This document shows positions 25,211-36,786 of a DNA stretch of 64,000 bases, piece after piece. The notes below the pieces were generated by a model. That model had not been told where the DNA came from, did not search any database, and saw only the letters and a program-made list of their open reading frames with translations. The DNA lies in NCBI GenBank assembly GCA_016490735.1, contig JAEMWC010000235.1, forward strand, positions 523,501-587,500. The letters are read 5' to 3'. Source of the DNA: Pachyseris speciosa. Lineage: Eukaryota > Cnidaria > Anthozoa > Scleractinia > Pachyseridae. The position numbers were made by a program, and so were the translations under genes. The stretch's first letter is position 1. The number at the start of each line of letters is the position of its first letter.

Positions 25211-25772
25211 TGTAAGACAAAGCTTTGTGAGAGGCAAGCTTAACACGGCATCATGACAAATAAATATATTCCGAGAATCTATGTAGCTATGAAGAGCTAA
25301 TTTGTGAATGAGAAAAAAATAATTCTATGTTGACAGAAATTATCCATCCGTCCCTTGTTTAAGAGTCTTAGGGACTGGTAGAGAGAAAGGTTTTAGTCAC
25401 CCACACGGAAGATCAAATTTCAAATAAAACTGGCGGCCGCTTTCTTCCCCGCGTGAATTTTGAAGATGGTAGCGTGCCGGTCTTAGAAGGGAAACATAGC
25501 AGTTTTAAAACGGTAAATTAAGGAAAAGTGCTTATGGAAATCAGTCAGTTCATAGCGAAGACTCCCTCTTCGAGGACAGAATTCTGGATTTAGCAAGACG
25601 GACGACACATGGACCTTCCGGGATCACAACAAATCATCGCAAGAATTTTGGACTTTCTCCGAATCGTTTGGGCGCTTCTTGGAATCCACCTTCCCCAAAA
25701 TTACAGGTTTGATTGTGAATTTTTACGGTGCTTTATCTTTAATTCACCGATTCGTTGTATTCGAAGCAACTT

Positions 25773-26425
25773 TAAGCCCTGGTCAAACAGCGCATGATAG
25801 TCGATGATAGTTGATTCTCTCCAAACTATCATCAACTATCACCAACTATCATTCACATGGTCAAACGGCGCATGATAGTCGATGATAGTTGATGATAGTT
25901 CACCGGCAGTCGCGCGAGCAAAGGTCACGCGGCCAACTAGTTCCAGGCTCTTTCCGCGTAAAATGTGAGCACTAAAATGGCTTCGCGAGAGACAAACTTG
26001 TAGAAGTATGAATTTATCGCGACGAAAGAGGGCGGCAGCTTGCTTAATAGTAATCGATTTGTTGGAGGGATGTACTGAGGATGAATATTTTCGTTGTCAT
26101 GATTATCATCTTGGATATAAACACGTATTTCTGAAGCTGCAGCTGAGCCTCGCGAGGAACTTTTGGCGGCCATTTTAAACGAGCCCGCCGATTTTCGGGG
26201 AAAACAGCTGACCAAAAACTATCATGAACTATCATACGCGTGGTCAAACGAGAAAAACTATCCTCGACTATCATGAAGAATTTGAACAAGCTCAAAATGA
26301 ATGATAGTTGATGATAGTCGATGATAGTGCATGATAGTTGGTGGTCAAACGGAAGCGCGCGCTTCAACTATCATCGACTATCATCAACTATCATCGACTA
26401 TCATGCGCCGTTTGACCAGGGCTTT
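25773..26425. repeat. Foldback element with ATGATAGT subrepeats
   Basis: Ends are inverted (taagccctggtcaaac ... gtttgaccagggctt). Both arms consist of many copies of words such as gatgatagttgatgatagt and their complements (aactatcatcgactatcatc). The unique centre, about 25900-26210, has no clear coding signal. Confidence 0.85.
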
Positions 26426-26814
26426 AGAATAATTTGCAAGAAACGTGCACACTTTAGGCAATGAATTGTGCTTTAAATTCACTCGCAAGAATCGCTTTGT
26501 TTGCCTTCGTGTACATTAACTCGATTCGAAAATTGAACGCGTTTGCTTTTTAGGCACAAACAGGCTTAACTGAAAAATTTTTTTATTTAGGAAAACTTAT
26601 TGTTTGTTTTTGTGTGTCTTAATTCACAGAATTTTGTAATTTCTCGATCTACGCAAACCGAAATCCTCGTAGCACATATCAAATTTGCCCACATATCAAA
26701 TTTACAATTTGAAAATTTTGCCTCCAAGTTTGTTTTTTGGGCCTATTGGAAAGTTTAGTTCACAGTTATGAAATTTCGAAAATGAAGGGCTAAAAATGGC
26801 TCTGCACGCGCTAG

Positions 26815-26902
26815 ATCTCGTCGAGTTCTGCCATACTCTGCAGATTGGACTGCTCGACACAATTTTGAAGTTCTTATTGATAACCGTGCTGACCCTAACC
26901 AG
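26815..26902 (+). pseudogene. Ankyrin exon of a decayed TRPA-like duplicate
   Basis: Between a possible acceptor (cgctag at 26814) and a donor (aaccag/gtgttt at 26903) one frame reads YSADWTARHNFEVLIDNRAD then PNQ, ankyrin-like. It would correspond to an exon upstream of those visible in the gene at 603-20962. Confidence 0.55.
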
Positions 26903-27132
26903 GTGTTTAGACAAGTGTTTTTTTTTTCAACGTATATCAGTCTGCGTCAAAATTTTATCCTCTCGCAGGAAATCACTGAAATCTGCATATAATTACAAAT
27001 ACAAATGGAGTGGAAGATCAAAATACCACTTACAGACTGTCAGTTGCTTGGTTTGTTCAAGGAAGGATACCTTTTTAGTAATAAATTTTGTTTCATTTAA
27101 AGGGTGAAACCGAACGTAACGTATTTCAGAAT

Positions 27133-27153
27133 AAAAAAAAAAAAAAAAAAAAA
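27133..27153. repeat. Poly(A) run
   Basis: An uninterrupted A tract, possibly the tail of an old insertion; nothing else recognised around it. Confidence 0.7.
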
Positions 27154-27590
27154 ACCTGTTTACAATCCTGCCGACGCGAGTCTCACTTGAAATGCTTATT
27201 GTGCCATGACCTTGGAAGATTTATTGTTTTTACTGTGTACACATCTAATGCACAGCCCTTCAGGGGCTTGCCTAGGAGATTGGATTGATTACGTATCGCA
27301 AAATTACATACTTTCGTTTGATATGAGTACAGCAACTGTGGGAAAAGCACACACTTAGGCTTATCGTTGTTTCAATGTCGGTGTAAGAAGTTGCAAGGGC
27401 TATCTCGCTCCTCCCCAGAGAAGCCTACCCCCTCCCCACCCCCCTCCCCTCCTCCTCCCCATACACACCCAACATTAACTGTGCGTGACAGCCCAAATGG
27501 CGGCTCGGTAGGAAAATAACTTTAGCCAATAGCAAAAGTCAAAGAAGGCGCCAAGTTCGAGTAGCGAAGTTATTCCAGTTCTATAATGTT

Positions 27591-27752
27591 TTATAGCCTG
27601 CGAAGCAAGCGTTTGCGTGGGATGTCCGAGCAAAGAAAGACCGTGCAACGGAATTTTCGATTCCCGCGACCGAAACATCGAAGATATTAATCCTGTTGCA
27701 CGGTCTATCTTTGCTCGTAGACCCCACGGAAACGTTTGCTACACAGGCTAAC
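27591..27752. repeat. Palindromic MITE
   Basis: Arms pair over most of the length: tagcctgcgaagcaagcgtt against aacgtttgctacacaggcta, and gaccgtgcaacggaatt against cctgttgcacggtc. Confidence 0.82.
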
Positions 27753-29474
27753 AGTTTTATGCAGGTCATTTGGGTGTTCTGACAACAACTGCTGACAACA
27801 GGGCTTTGCGTGACGAGCTAAATAGCAGCTGCAATAAATTAGGAATACCTACATACAACGAATAGAAAACAAAGGAACAAGAGAAAGACATGGACTATTT
27901 ATCGAGTTACGAGTTGAGTTGAGTTTGAATTGAGTTTTGGTTCAAGTTTGAGTTAAATCTGAGTTAAGATTGAATTACCGTTTTTACCATTTTTGGCACT
28001 TAATAGTACCGGTAAATGTTGGGTACAAGGCAAGAGGGAAGACATTAAGAAACACCGCTTTGTTCGCGCTCCAAAATACTTTTGTTCTGGCCGTCCCTGA
28101 GCTTACAGAAACTAACCAATCACAAGAAAGGTTACAATTTACGACTACGATAGACTACGAGCAGTCCCTCTTTCGCCGTTTATTCGTCGAGCGTGAGGTT
28201 AAACAAAACCAGTGAGAAGAAATGACCGTGCGAATTCTGGTCGCGAGGAGAAGCGTGCGAAAGGAGGGCCTAACGACAAAGCAACAAATTTGTTCGATTA
28301 ATTTGTTGGTCATAATTTTTAATTTTTTATGCATGCTCCTTTAAATAGACTGATATAAATTCAAATGACTTTTCACTACCTTTTTCCACGACACAAGTTT
28401 CCATCGAACCTTCTTTTATAGATTAACTAATTCCTCTCACGACGTTTTGAACATCTTTTTTGTAATTTCCCGAGGGTAGGAGGTTATCACAGAGATTTTG
28501 CTGGTGGACGTCCACAAGACCGAAGGCTCTTTCTTTCTTGTCACGTTTGTCACGCTAGCTGATGCCTGTGTTTAAGCGAGCACCCTGACAAGTATTCGGT
28601 AACTGTGTTTTTCGAGCCAATTGTCACCTCAGAAGCCCCTTGCTTGGCATCCTAAAGCTGGGTAGGTGAGTAGAGGCAATCGTCTGAAAGGAAACAGAGG
28701 TAAAAAAAATCATGGCCAGTGGGTCGCCGTGGAAAGTATTTGAGCGAGTCATGAGAGATTCCCTAGTGAGGTTGTCTTTCTTGCTGTTATGTTGATGGAT
28801 TTCGGGACCTTGCATGACAATTTTGGCGAGTTTTTATTTGTATAATGCAATCGGTGCACTATTTTGTCAGTAGGACTGGGTGGCTGGACATGCACTTCTA
28901 AAAGATATCTGAAATGGAAATTGGAGGGCTTCCATGCCACCGTTATGCAAGAATTTCCCGGAATTTCTTTGGGTCATAAACGCAAACATTACAGTCCTGT
29001 GAGAGCGACTGAAATCAAATAACGTTATCCAGGTCGCGCTGAAGAAGTGACAGAAAAATGCGGAACATATTGCAAGAAGTGGAGTCGAAGTTTGCTGCCA
29101 ATGTAGACTTTTAGCTTCAAGTGGGCTTTTTTCTTATAAACCTCAAGACAAATATTAAGTTGCATATTTTTTGGTGTTGTCCGAGGACATTCGAAGCCAA
29201 CATTTTTGGTTCGCAACGGAATAAACGGTCATTAATTCCATGAAAATTGGGAGTTTTAGGGTGGTAAAGTCTCAAACACTGAGCGTTTGGCAATAACAAT
29301 GGCTAATTTCAATCATAATCCGGGATTTGGGAAAGTTGCAGGTTTTCAAAGCATGGGTCCACGGACCCATAAATTGAAGAGCATGACAGGAATGAGTTAC
29401 GAACTGTCGTTATCTTTTACATTGAAGGTAAATACGATTCATTTTACTGAAATGTTGCTACTTCGTTTTCGTAG

Positions 29475-29826
29475 ATTCAATGGTTTGGCCACTATTGTTC
29501 ATGTTCTTCTACCGAACGGCGCCGATCCAACACTTGCAGGCCAAACGGAAACCTTGCCACTGCATCTTGCGGTGCGTAGAGGAAATGAATTAAAGTTCTT
29601 TTGGAACATGATCGGCAAAAAGTTCCAAAAGTTCATGTCGATGATAAAGACGACTCTGGAAAAACTGCGCTGCTTCTGGCCTGCAGAGAAGGACACAGGA
29701 ACGTTTGCCAAATTCTGCTGGATCATGCAGCGGACATTAAGGTATCATCCGCGGATAAGATGATACCTCTCTACAGTGCTATTGAAAATGGTCACTCAGA
29801 AGTTGCCGGAATGATCATGAATCAAG
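29475..29826 (+). pseudogene. Ankyrin exon of a decayed TRPA-like duplicate, with frameshift
   Basis: Acceptor ttcgtag at 29474, donor aatcaag/gtgaga at 29827, phase 1 out as needed to join a copy of exon 603-879. The first part reads LLPNGADPTLAGQTETLPLH then LAVRRGNE. A one-base loss near 29592 shifts the frame, and the second part reads LLEHDRQKVPKVHVDDKDDS, KTALLLACREGHRNVCQILL and YSAIENGHSEVAGMIM. An assembly error cannot be excluded for this single break. Confidence 0.8.
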
Positions 29827-30338
29827 GTGAGATGTGTTCTGCCCATCACATTACCTGCACAGTGCTAGGTTAACGTGCCGCTAAAGCTCAGTTCTCAGGC
29901 ATAGCTAGCCGTCAAACAAAAACCGAAATTGCATTTGGTTTTCACAGACGATTTGATCGAGGTCTCAATTAAAATCCTTGAGAAATTCTTTTCTCAGGGC
30001 CCGTTAACATTCATGAAAGCAGAGATGAATTTTGGCCAGGGATAACTGGTAGGAATACTTCAGTGATTTTTATCACTGCATTGCAAGGCTATAGATGCAG
30101 GAAGTACTCCTAGTCGAGTTTGAATTTCTAAAACGCAAAGTATAGCAATAAGGGAATGATTCTGAGGGCATACCGAGATGAACTCATTCTTGGACTAAGG
30201 CCATTCCCAAACAAAACAAAATCGAGTAAAAATGACCTCTTTAGTCGATCTTTGAGTCCCTTGGTGCATGAGTTCTTCATGGAAAACGAAACTGTGGCTG
30301 AAATCTTTGATTTTTAACTTTGGATATTTCTTGCGCAG

Positions 30339-30607
30339 CCACCGCCAAAGATGTTCATACCAACGTGAGGGAACTTGTTCGATTAGAAGGCTTGTCACAT
30401 GGCTGCCTGGAATAATGACGTAAAGATTGCCGAACTGTGTCTTGATAATGGCGCGGACGTCAACACTCAGAAAAGTAACTCGGTCACAGCGCCTCATTTT
30501 GCCTTGAGATGAAACCTTGAGATGAGATGAATGATGGCCGAATTTCTCGTTTCACGAAAAGCTGGTGTGAAAATGAAAGACGGAGATTCCAAAACACCCC
30601 TACACAG
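30339..30607 (+). pseudogene. Decayed copy of TRPA exon 603-879
   Basis: Same splice context (gcgcag acceptor, cacag/gtacgg donor) and high base identity with 603-879, but 269 rather than 277 bases. There is a deletion after aaggcttgtcac, and a scrambled ccttgagatga repeat introduces a stop. Cannot encode the ankyrin repeats. Confidence 0.88.
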
Positions 30608-30983
30608 GTACGGTGGGTTTTATTTGAGAGAATATGTTCCAGAAAGCAGAATACTTAGGAATGAAGTTAGCAAAGGTTTAGAGAAAGAAGGGGGAATGCT
30701 TTCATAATATTTTAGTCATTACAATTTAATGGCAACACCTACAAGGAAAAGGCGGAATGAAAACATAGTGCCTCAAGGAAGATCCACAAAAGAGTCCGAG
30801 ACCCCATACGAGGCAGATCTCTTGAAAATACATTAAATAATAATTTAAATAATATATGCAATGTAGACAGATTTAAATTTTACATTTCCCTTCAAGGATA
30901 TCACGCAGAACGTTTATGCAGCCGTTTAGGCTGCCGTTATGCAGCCCTCCTGAATGGGTCTCATCTTCTCTCATCTCCTTTAG

Positions 30984-31080
30984 CGCCGCTCTGTTTAACC
31001 GGACGAAACTTATTGAATTTCTCTTGGACAACGAAGCCAAATTGAACGTACGTGACGACGAAGGTCGTTCACCATATTTG
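30984..31080 (+). pseudogene. Truncated copy of TRPA exon 1587-1917
   Basis: Acceptor tcctttag at 30983. Matches 1587-1680 closely ([20 protein letters not shown], then RDDEGRSPY) and then identity stops abruptly at about 31080. No downstream transmembrane exons follow. Confidence 0.88.
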
Positions 31081-31129
31081 CTAATCTCCTCAGATGGTAA
31101 GACATTCCCAATAGGCGAGTTTTTGTGAC

Positions 31130-34100
31130 GTGACGCAATGCAGAATCTCCTAGAAGCAACGGGGGTAGAGGACCCATGATGGTTTTCTTGCTGATTGTTA
31201 TAACTTCGCTTTTGCCTAGGTATGGTGTTAAATTGGTTTTCCAGGCACCATCTATAGACTTCTGTTTAATGGTACAACCGGTACACGATATAATCCGTTC
31301 AAGTAGCTACGAAGAAAGCAGAAGCATGAAGATCAATTAATCTCGGCAAGAGCGTCAAGGGTGCAAAGCCTCAAGGGTCATCTTGTTGCTGTTATTTCTG
31401 TCATTTGCAGATCCCTTATTTGACCAGATGACGAAAAGATGAGACAATGCCTGGAAATTCATTGAGTTTCGACAGTAGGACAATCATAATATATAAAAAA
31501 ATGAACTATATGAAGGCTTCTGTTACAAATTTGACCATGTCGAGGCTATGTCGAGCTCTCGAAAAGTACATATTGATGACACTTTGATGACACTCCTGGA
31601 TAGACAACTTGGATTTTCTTTTTCCCGATTATGTGATGGACCAAAGAACATACCCATACCCCTTTTGGTTCTAAAATACTTTCCATATAACAATTCAGAG
31701 TATCAAAATATAACATGATTTTCGCCAACTGATTCCAATTTCAATGGAAATACATCCATGCGGTCATCACTGAGTATTCCGAAATAGTCTCTTGGTGACT
31801 TGTGGTTCATCGGGTTTTGGGGACAATCATTGCTATGCCAGTAACCTCGTACCCAGGCGTTCTCGCTCATGACGTCAATGAAATACAGGTCACCAAGCCC
31901 CAGCCGTTTCGTGCGGGCTTCGAGCGCTTTTCGAGAGAAGACCGGTTTAAAGGACTGGGTATCTGGGATGGTTTTGAACTGTAACGGCCATGGCACGCAT
32001 GGCTCTGGGTTAATTAGCTTAACTGATGCCAGTCGTTCATATCTCGTATCAAAGCATTTCGCGATAATGCACTGCACTCTGAATGGCGTATGGAAATACG
32101 AGTGGGTATAAACACCTTTATCGACTCTTAGGACCAAAACGCAATGTCACATTTAATAAAGTGCCGATCTTAACTTTTTTATTTGTTTACTTTGGCAAAT
32201 TAGCATGTGAAAGAAAGTTGGTTTTTGGTCTTACGTTTGTGTTCTTTTCCACCGCATTTCTTTCGGAAATTTTTCAAACCTTAACAGTGTCGATCGAAAT
32301 AACTGGAGTAAAAAACCTACCTAAAAGTTATTAGTTCCTATTATTTAACTAATTATTTCTCGTTTTTATCTAAGAAAATGAGGTTTTTTCTACGTTCAAA
32401 CGGAAAGCTCGTCAAACTTAACGTCGCATTTTCTTTATTTTTGTTTAATGTTAGTGCGTCATTTAATAAGCCCAAGTTGCCAATGACAAAATAAAACACC
32501 GCGTCACATTCCTGAATCGAGAGGTCTCAGTTTTCGGGAAGAAAGTTCAAAGCTAACCGAGGAGAGAGTGAGTTCACCAGTTATTTAAAAAGTAGATTTG
32601 TTTAAAGTCTATACAATCTAGAACTCGAAATTATATTTTTACAGCTTGCAGAACCCTAGATTTGTTGAGTTCTATGTAGTTTCCGGTTCAAGACGTTGAG
32701 GTAGGTTACGTTCAATGTAATTATAGTTCAGCAGAGAAGAGTTCTTTCTTTGTTTTCATTTGAGGTTTGCAACCCTTTAATTTCAAACGCTAATCGGTCA
32801 AGCTATACGCTTTCGATTTCGAATGAAAACAACCTTGGAATCTGGCAGAGTTATCATGAGACATTTCAAGTTAAAACATTTTAATTTAACCTTGGGCTCA
32901 ATCATACCACAAACAAAACCGGCAAAGAAGTATGTCGATCGTATAAGCCATCAATACACGGACATCAACCATACCTTGGCATTTGTTGTCTACACATATG
33001 GGTTTGAAATCGTTTCGTCATTCTATCGACACAGTTCGATTCTTACCCAAAACATTTGACAGCAGTAATAACCGTTAAATCTATTTAATTCGCAAACGAC
33101 GTTTCTTTGCCGGGCTTGCTGTAAATCAACAACTAAAGGAAATGATGGAAGAAGAAGCTTATGAAAACAAACGAAGGACAGCAAGCAAATGCATGGAATA
33201 ATAGGGGCTAGCCAACCTCTTCGTCAGTTGCAGTGTAAGATGACTTAAATCCGAAAGAACCAGTCAATAACTGACAGTTGTCTCGGCCAAGTTATGAGTT
33301 AGTTAAAGCAGTGATATTTGATTTGAAAATGCGTCATAAATGGCTGCTGTTCGTGTTCACTTTTCTAAAGAAACTGCAATCACTGGGAGTCGTGACGTGT
33401 TGTGACGTATCAAGGTTTACAAATTTAATAGCTCTCCAGAAAACTGAAACCCCGCATTAGCTATTCACGTCATCCATCATTAATCACCTTTTAAAGGGAC
33501 TTAAAAGGGATTACACTCTAGCAATCACTATACTTCAAGCAATCATTTCAGTACCGAAAGCAAACCTTATTTGGTGTTAAACGATGCTTATAAATTAGTT
33601 TTTTGGGCCTGACGGAGTTATTCAAAGAGCAGATAACGTTAGTCGTCGGATAAGTCATTGGCCGGCGGATAAACGTTAATTTGTTACAATACCTTTATCT
33701 GGGGCCTTGTCATGATTTAAATGATCAGCTGTATCGCAATTCGTTTTATGAAATCAGCCGTGATGAAATAACAGTACTATGATTGTCTGTATGTAGCGTG
33801 TTAACTGATAATTTATAGTAAGGTCAATTGATCGAGAAGTCGTCTCTTTAATATGCTACAGTATATTTGTCGTTTCTTATAACGTGACACACAAAAATTT
33901 GACCACTTGCCTAAATCGACATTTTTTTAGAGTAGGGGTGTAACGGAAAAGATCAGTACAACTAATATAATTAACCACCTGGAAAAAGCTTTTAAGAAGC
34001 GCATCTTGAATCGCTCTTCCAGCGAGGGCAGATTGACTCCAGTTATACTTTCTAAGTCGCAACAAATCTTTAATCGATTTAATCTAACATTGTCCAGAGC

Positions 34101-34271
34101 CTGTGCGGTTAACTTTTTACCGTTTATTACAATTTCATAGCTGGTTAGATCTTCTATTGCAGGACCCAGCTCTTCTCGGAATTTGTAACGGTGGTCCTTG
34201 CTAATATACTTCAATCCTGTTGAAAATAGTATGATTTTAATCCCAGTTTGGTGTGAACATTGATTACAGCT
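31130..34271. other. Intergenic stretch, no gene recognised
   Basis: Longest frame is 31703-32137 on the - strand (144 codons, no recognised motif). Another - strand frame, 33927-34214 (95 codons), ends with a hydrophobic stretch (WLIILVVLIFSV). Neither has supporting splice or repeat context, so neither is called a gene. Confidence 0.4.
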
Positions 34272-36633
34272 ATGCAGGTGGTGATGACATGTTTACTGCT
34301 GCTCATCTTTTCAAATGGCTCAAAAGGAGAACGTCTTCAAAAGCAAGGTAAGTTAAAGGAGTATGATAATAAGGAATTATAATAAGTGTCAAGTTTCTGT
34401 ATACTACTATTTTAAAAAGCAGATCCGAGCCACTAGGTAGAGCCTTGTCGCAAGTACATGTAGCCGCAAGTTGAACTTGCATACAGACTTGCGTTGGGTG
34501 GCCAAATAGACTCGAAAGTTTCCTCACAAGTACACGCAAGTCGCAAAAAAAAAAAAAAAAGTCTACATATCCTGTATTTCATCGGCCAATAGGTTGCTAT
34601 AACAACGAGTAGACGTCACTGAACTTGTGTTGACTTGGGTTGGGTGGCCAAACAGTGAAAAACTTGCGTCGAATTGCGTACAAATTTGATCTCGACCAAA
34701 GTGAGCGCAAGTCGTCGCAAGTCAACGCAAGTGCACGCAAGTCCTGGCCAAACGGAGTCAAGTAGACGCAAGTCGAAAACTTGCGTCTACTTGCGAGTCC
34801 GTTTGGCCAGGGCTTAGGAATAGTGTCAATGTTTTAAACTGGTGATTAAATCATAAGAGAAACGAGAACGCATCAATACGAGAAAAAGAAGGTACCATTT
34901 TACCTTAATTCCTCACTACCACTTTATTCTCTGAGGTCTCTTGGCCTGCCTGGGCGAAAGGCAAACATGGGGTCAACTCTCGCCCCATTTTTATACAACA
35001 CTTGCTTCGCGTAGGTTGGAGCTCTCTTTTCAGCTTAAAGCCTTGGCCAAACGAACTCGCAAGTAGACGCAAGTTAAAAACTTGGGTCTACTTGCGACTC
35101 CGTTTGGCCAGGACTTGCGTGTACTTGCTTTCACTTGCGATGACTTGCGCTCACTATGGTCGAGATCAGATTTGCACGCAAGTCGCCGCAAGTTTTTCAC
35201 TGTTTGGCCACCCAACCCAAGTCAACGTAAGTTAAGTGACGTCCACGCAAGTTGTTCACCGTTTGGCCACCCAACCCATTCAAAGCAAGCTGAGTGACGT
35301 CCACTTGCAGCTATTTGCGACTGCCTGCGAGTCCGTTTGGCTAGGGCCTTAGAGTGCACCAAGACCCCAAGGACGTCTGATACAGAATTTAACACTCTTC
35401 GTCAAGAACTATGTTCTTCGTCGAAAACTATGTCAGATCGGTTTGTGAGTCTTACATGACATAGTTCACGTAGCTTTTAACTTTGTGAGGATGCGAGATT
35501 TTCCTCATTTATCACTGCAACAGTATTTTGTAACAATTGTACCATCATTAGAGCAACAAGTTCGGTAAGATTCGCATCATGCCTCATTGAAATTATTAGT
35601 ATTATTTCTATTAATGGTACTATTATTGATACTACCAGAAGCCAAAGAGGATCAACATACAGTGGAGATGTCTTTGGAAGATTTAGTGGAAGCAGGTAAG
35701 GATAAACATACAGTGAAAGGTTAAAGATCAAACCAGTTAACTCGGTTAAAAATAAATCATGCTGACCGGGTGTTAAAAAAACTGCTGTTTGAGAGTTTAA
35801 TGGCTACTTGAATTCACCTTAAAATTAACTTTTTGCGGTGAGAAGAAGGGTAAGCTGTATTGGAACTGACATTGCGTACCTTTGCTATTGTACAAATATG
35901 TGGCAAGAATTCCGTCCGTAAGATGACTTTATCACTGATAAATTTTCATTGAAAGAGAGATCTCCCTCTTAGAAATGTTAGTCCCGTCGTGACGATTTTT
36001 GGTGGGCCAAAGAATACAGGTGCAAGCCAACCTCAAAAAGTTACGACTTAAGATTATCAAGAAACATTTTCGGTCAACATTGATTTCTATGAGTCAGTTG
36101 TTGTGTTCCAGGACAGTAAAACCACCAGCTTAATTGTTTTACCCATGAAGCTCTGATTGCATGAAGCCACGAAGGTCTGATTTTTTTATTTTTATTTTTT
36201 CTTAACTGTCTTTCTTTTTTACCATGTTTGTACAGAGAACCCAATGAATTTGCGAGCTTACTCAGGTATTTGTAACATCAACTATGTGAAGGTGGGATGT
36301 TACAAAGATAAGAAACATAAGCCAGCACTTTCACAAGAACTCTTCCAAGACCGACAATCAGGAGAGCCTAATTACAGTGGACAAAGCGTCACCTGGACTG
36401 ATTATAGCACGTATCTTAAAGGGTAAACTGGGGATTACGAGCTTTTCATATATACCGGATTACACAATTGAGCGTTCAGTTATTGTTGTTACTGTCTTAT
36501 TATCGTTGTTCCCATTGTCACCTCTCGGGGGGAAAGAACATCTATCGTCATCGTCGTCATCGTCATCGTCGCCATCGTCGTCATCGTCGTCATCATCATC
36601 ATCATCATCGTCATCGTCATCGTTATCATTATT

Positions 36634-36667
<34 letters not shown>

Positions 36668-36722
36668 CCATCGTCATCATCATCATTATTGTCATCGTCA
36701 TCGTCATCATCATCATCATCAC

Positions 36723-36786
<64 letters not shown>

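Noticed and set aside
31703..32137. 144-codon - strand ORF
   Set aside because: No recognisable motif, no splice context and no repeat partner; could be chance.
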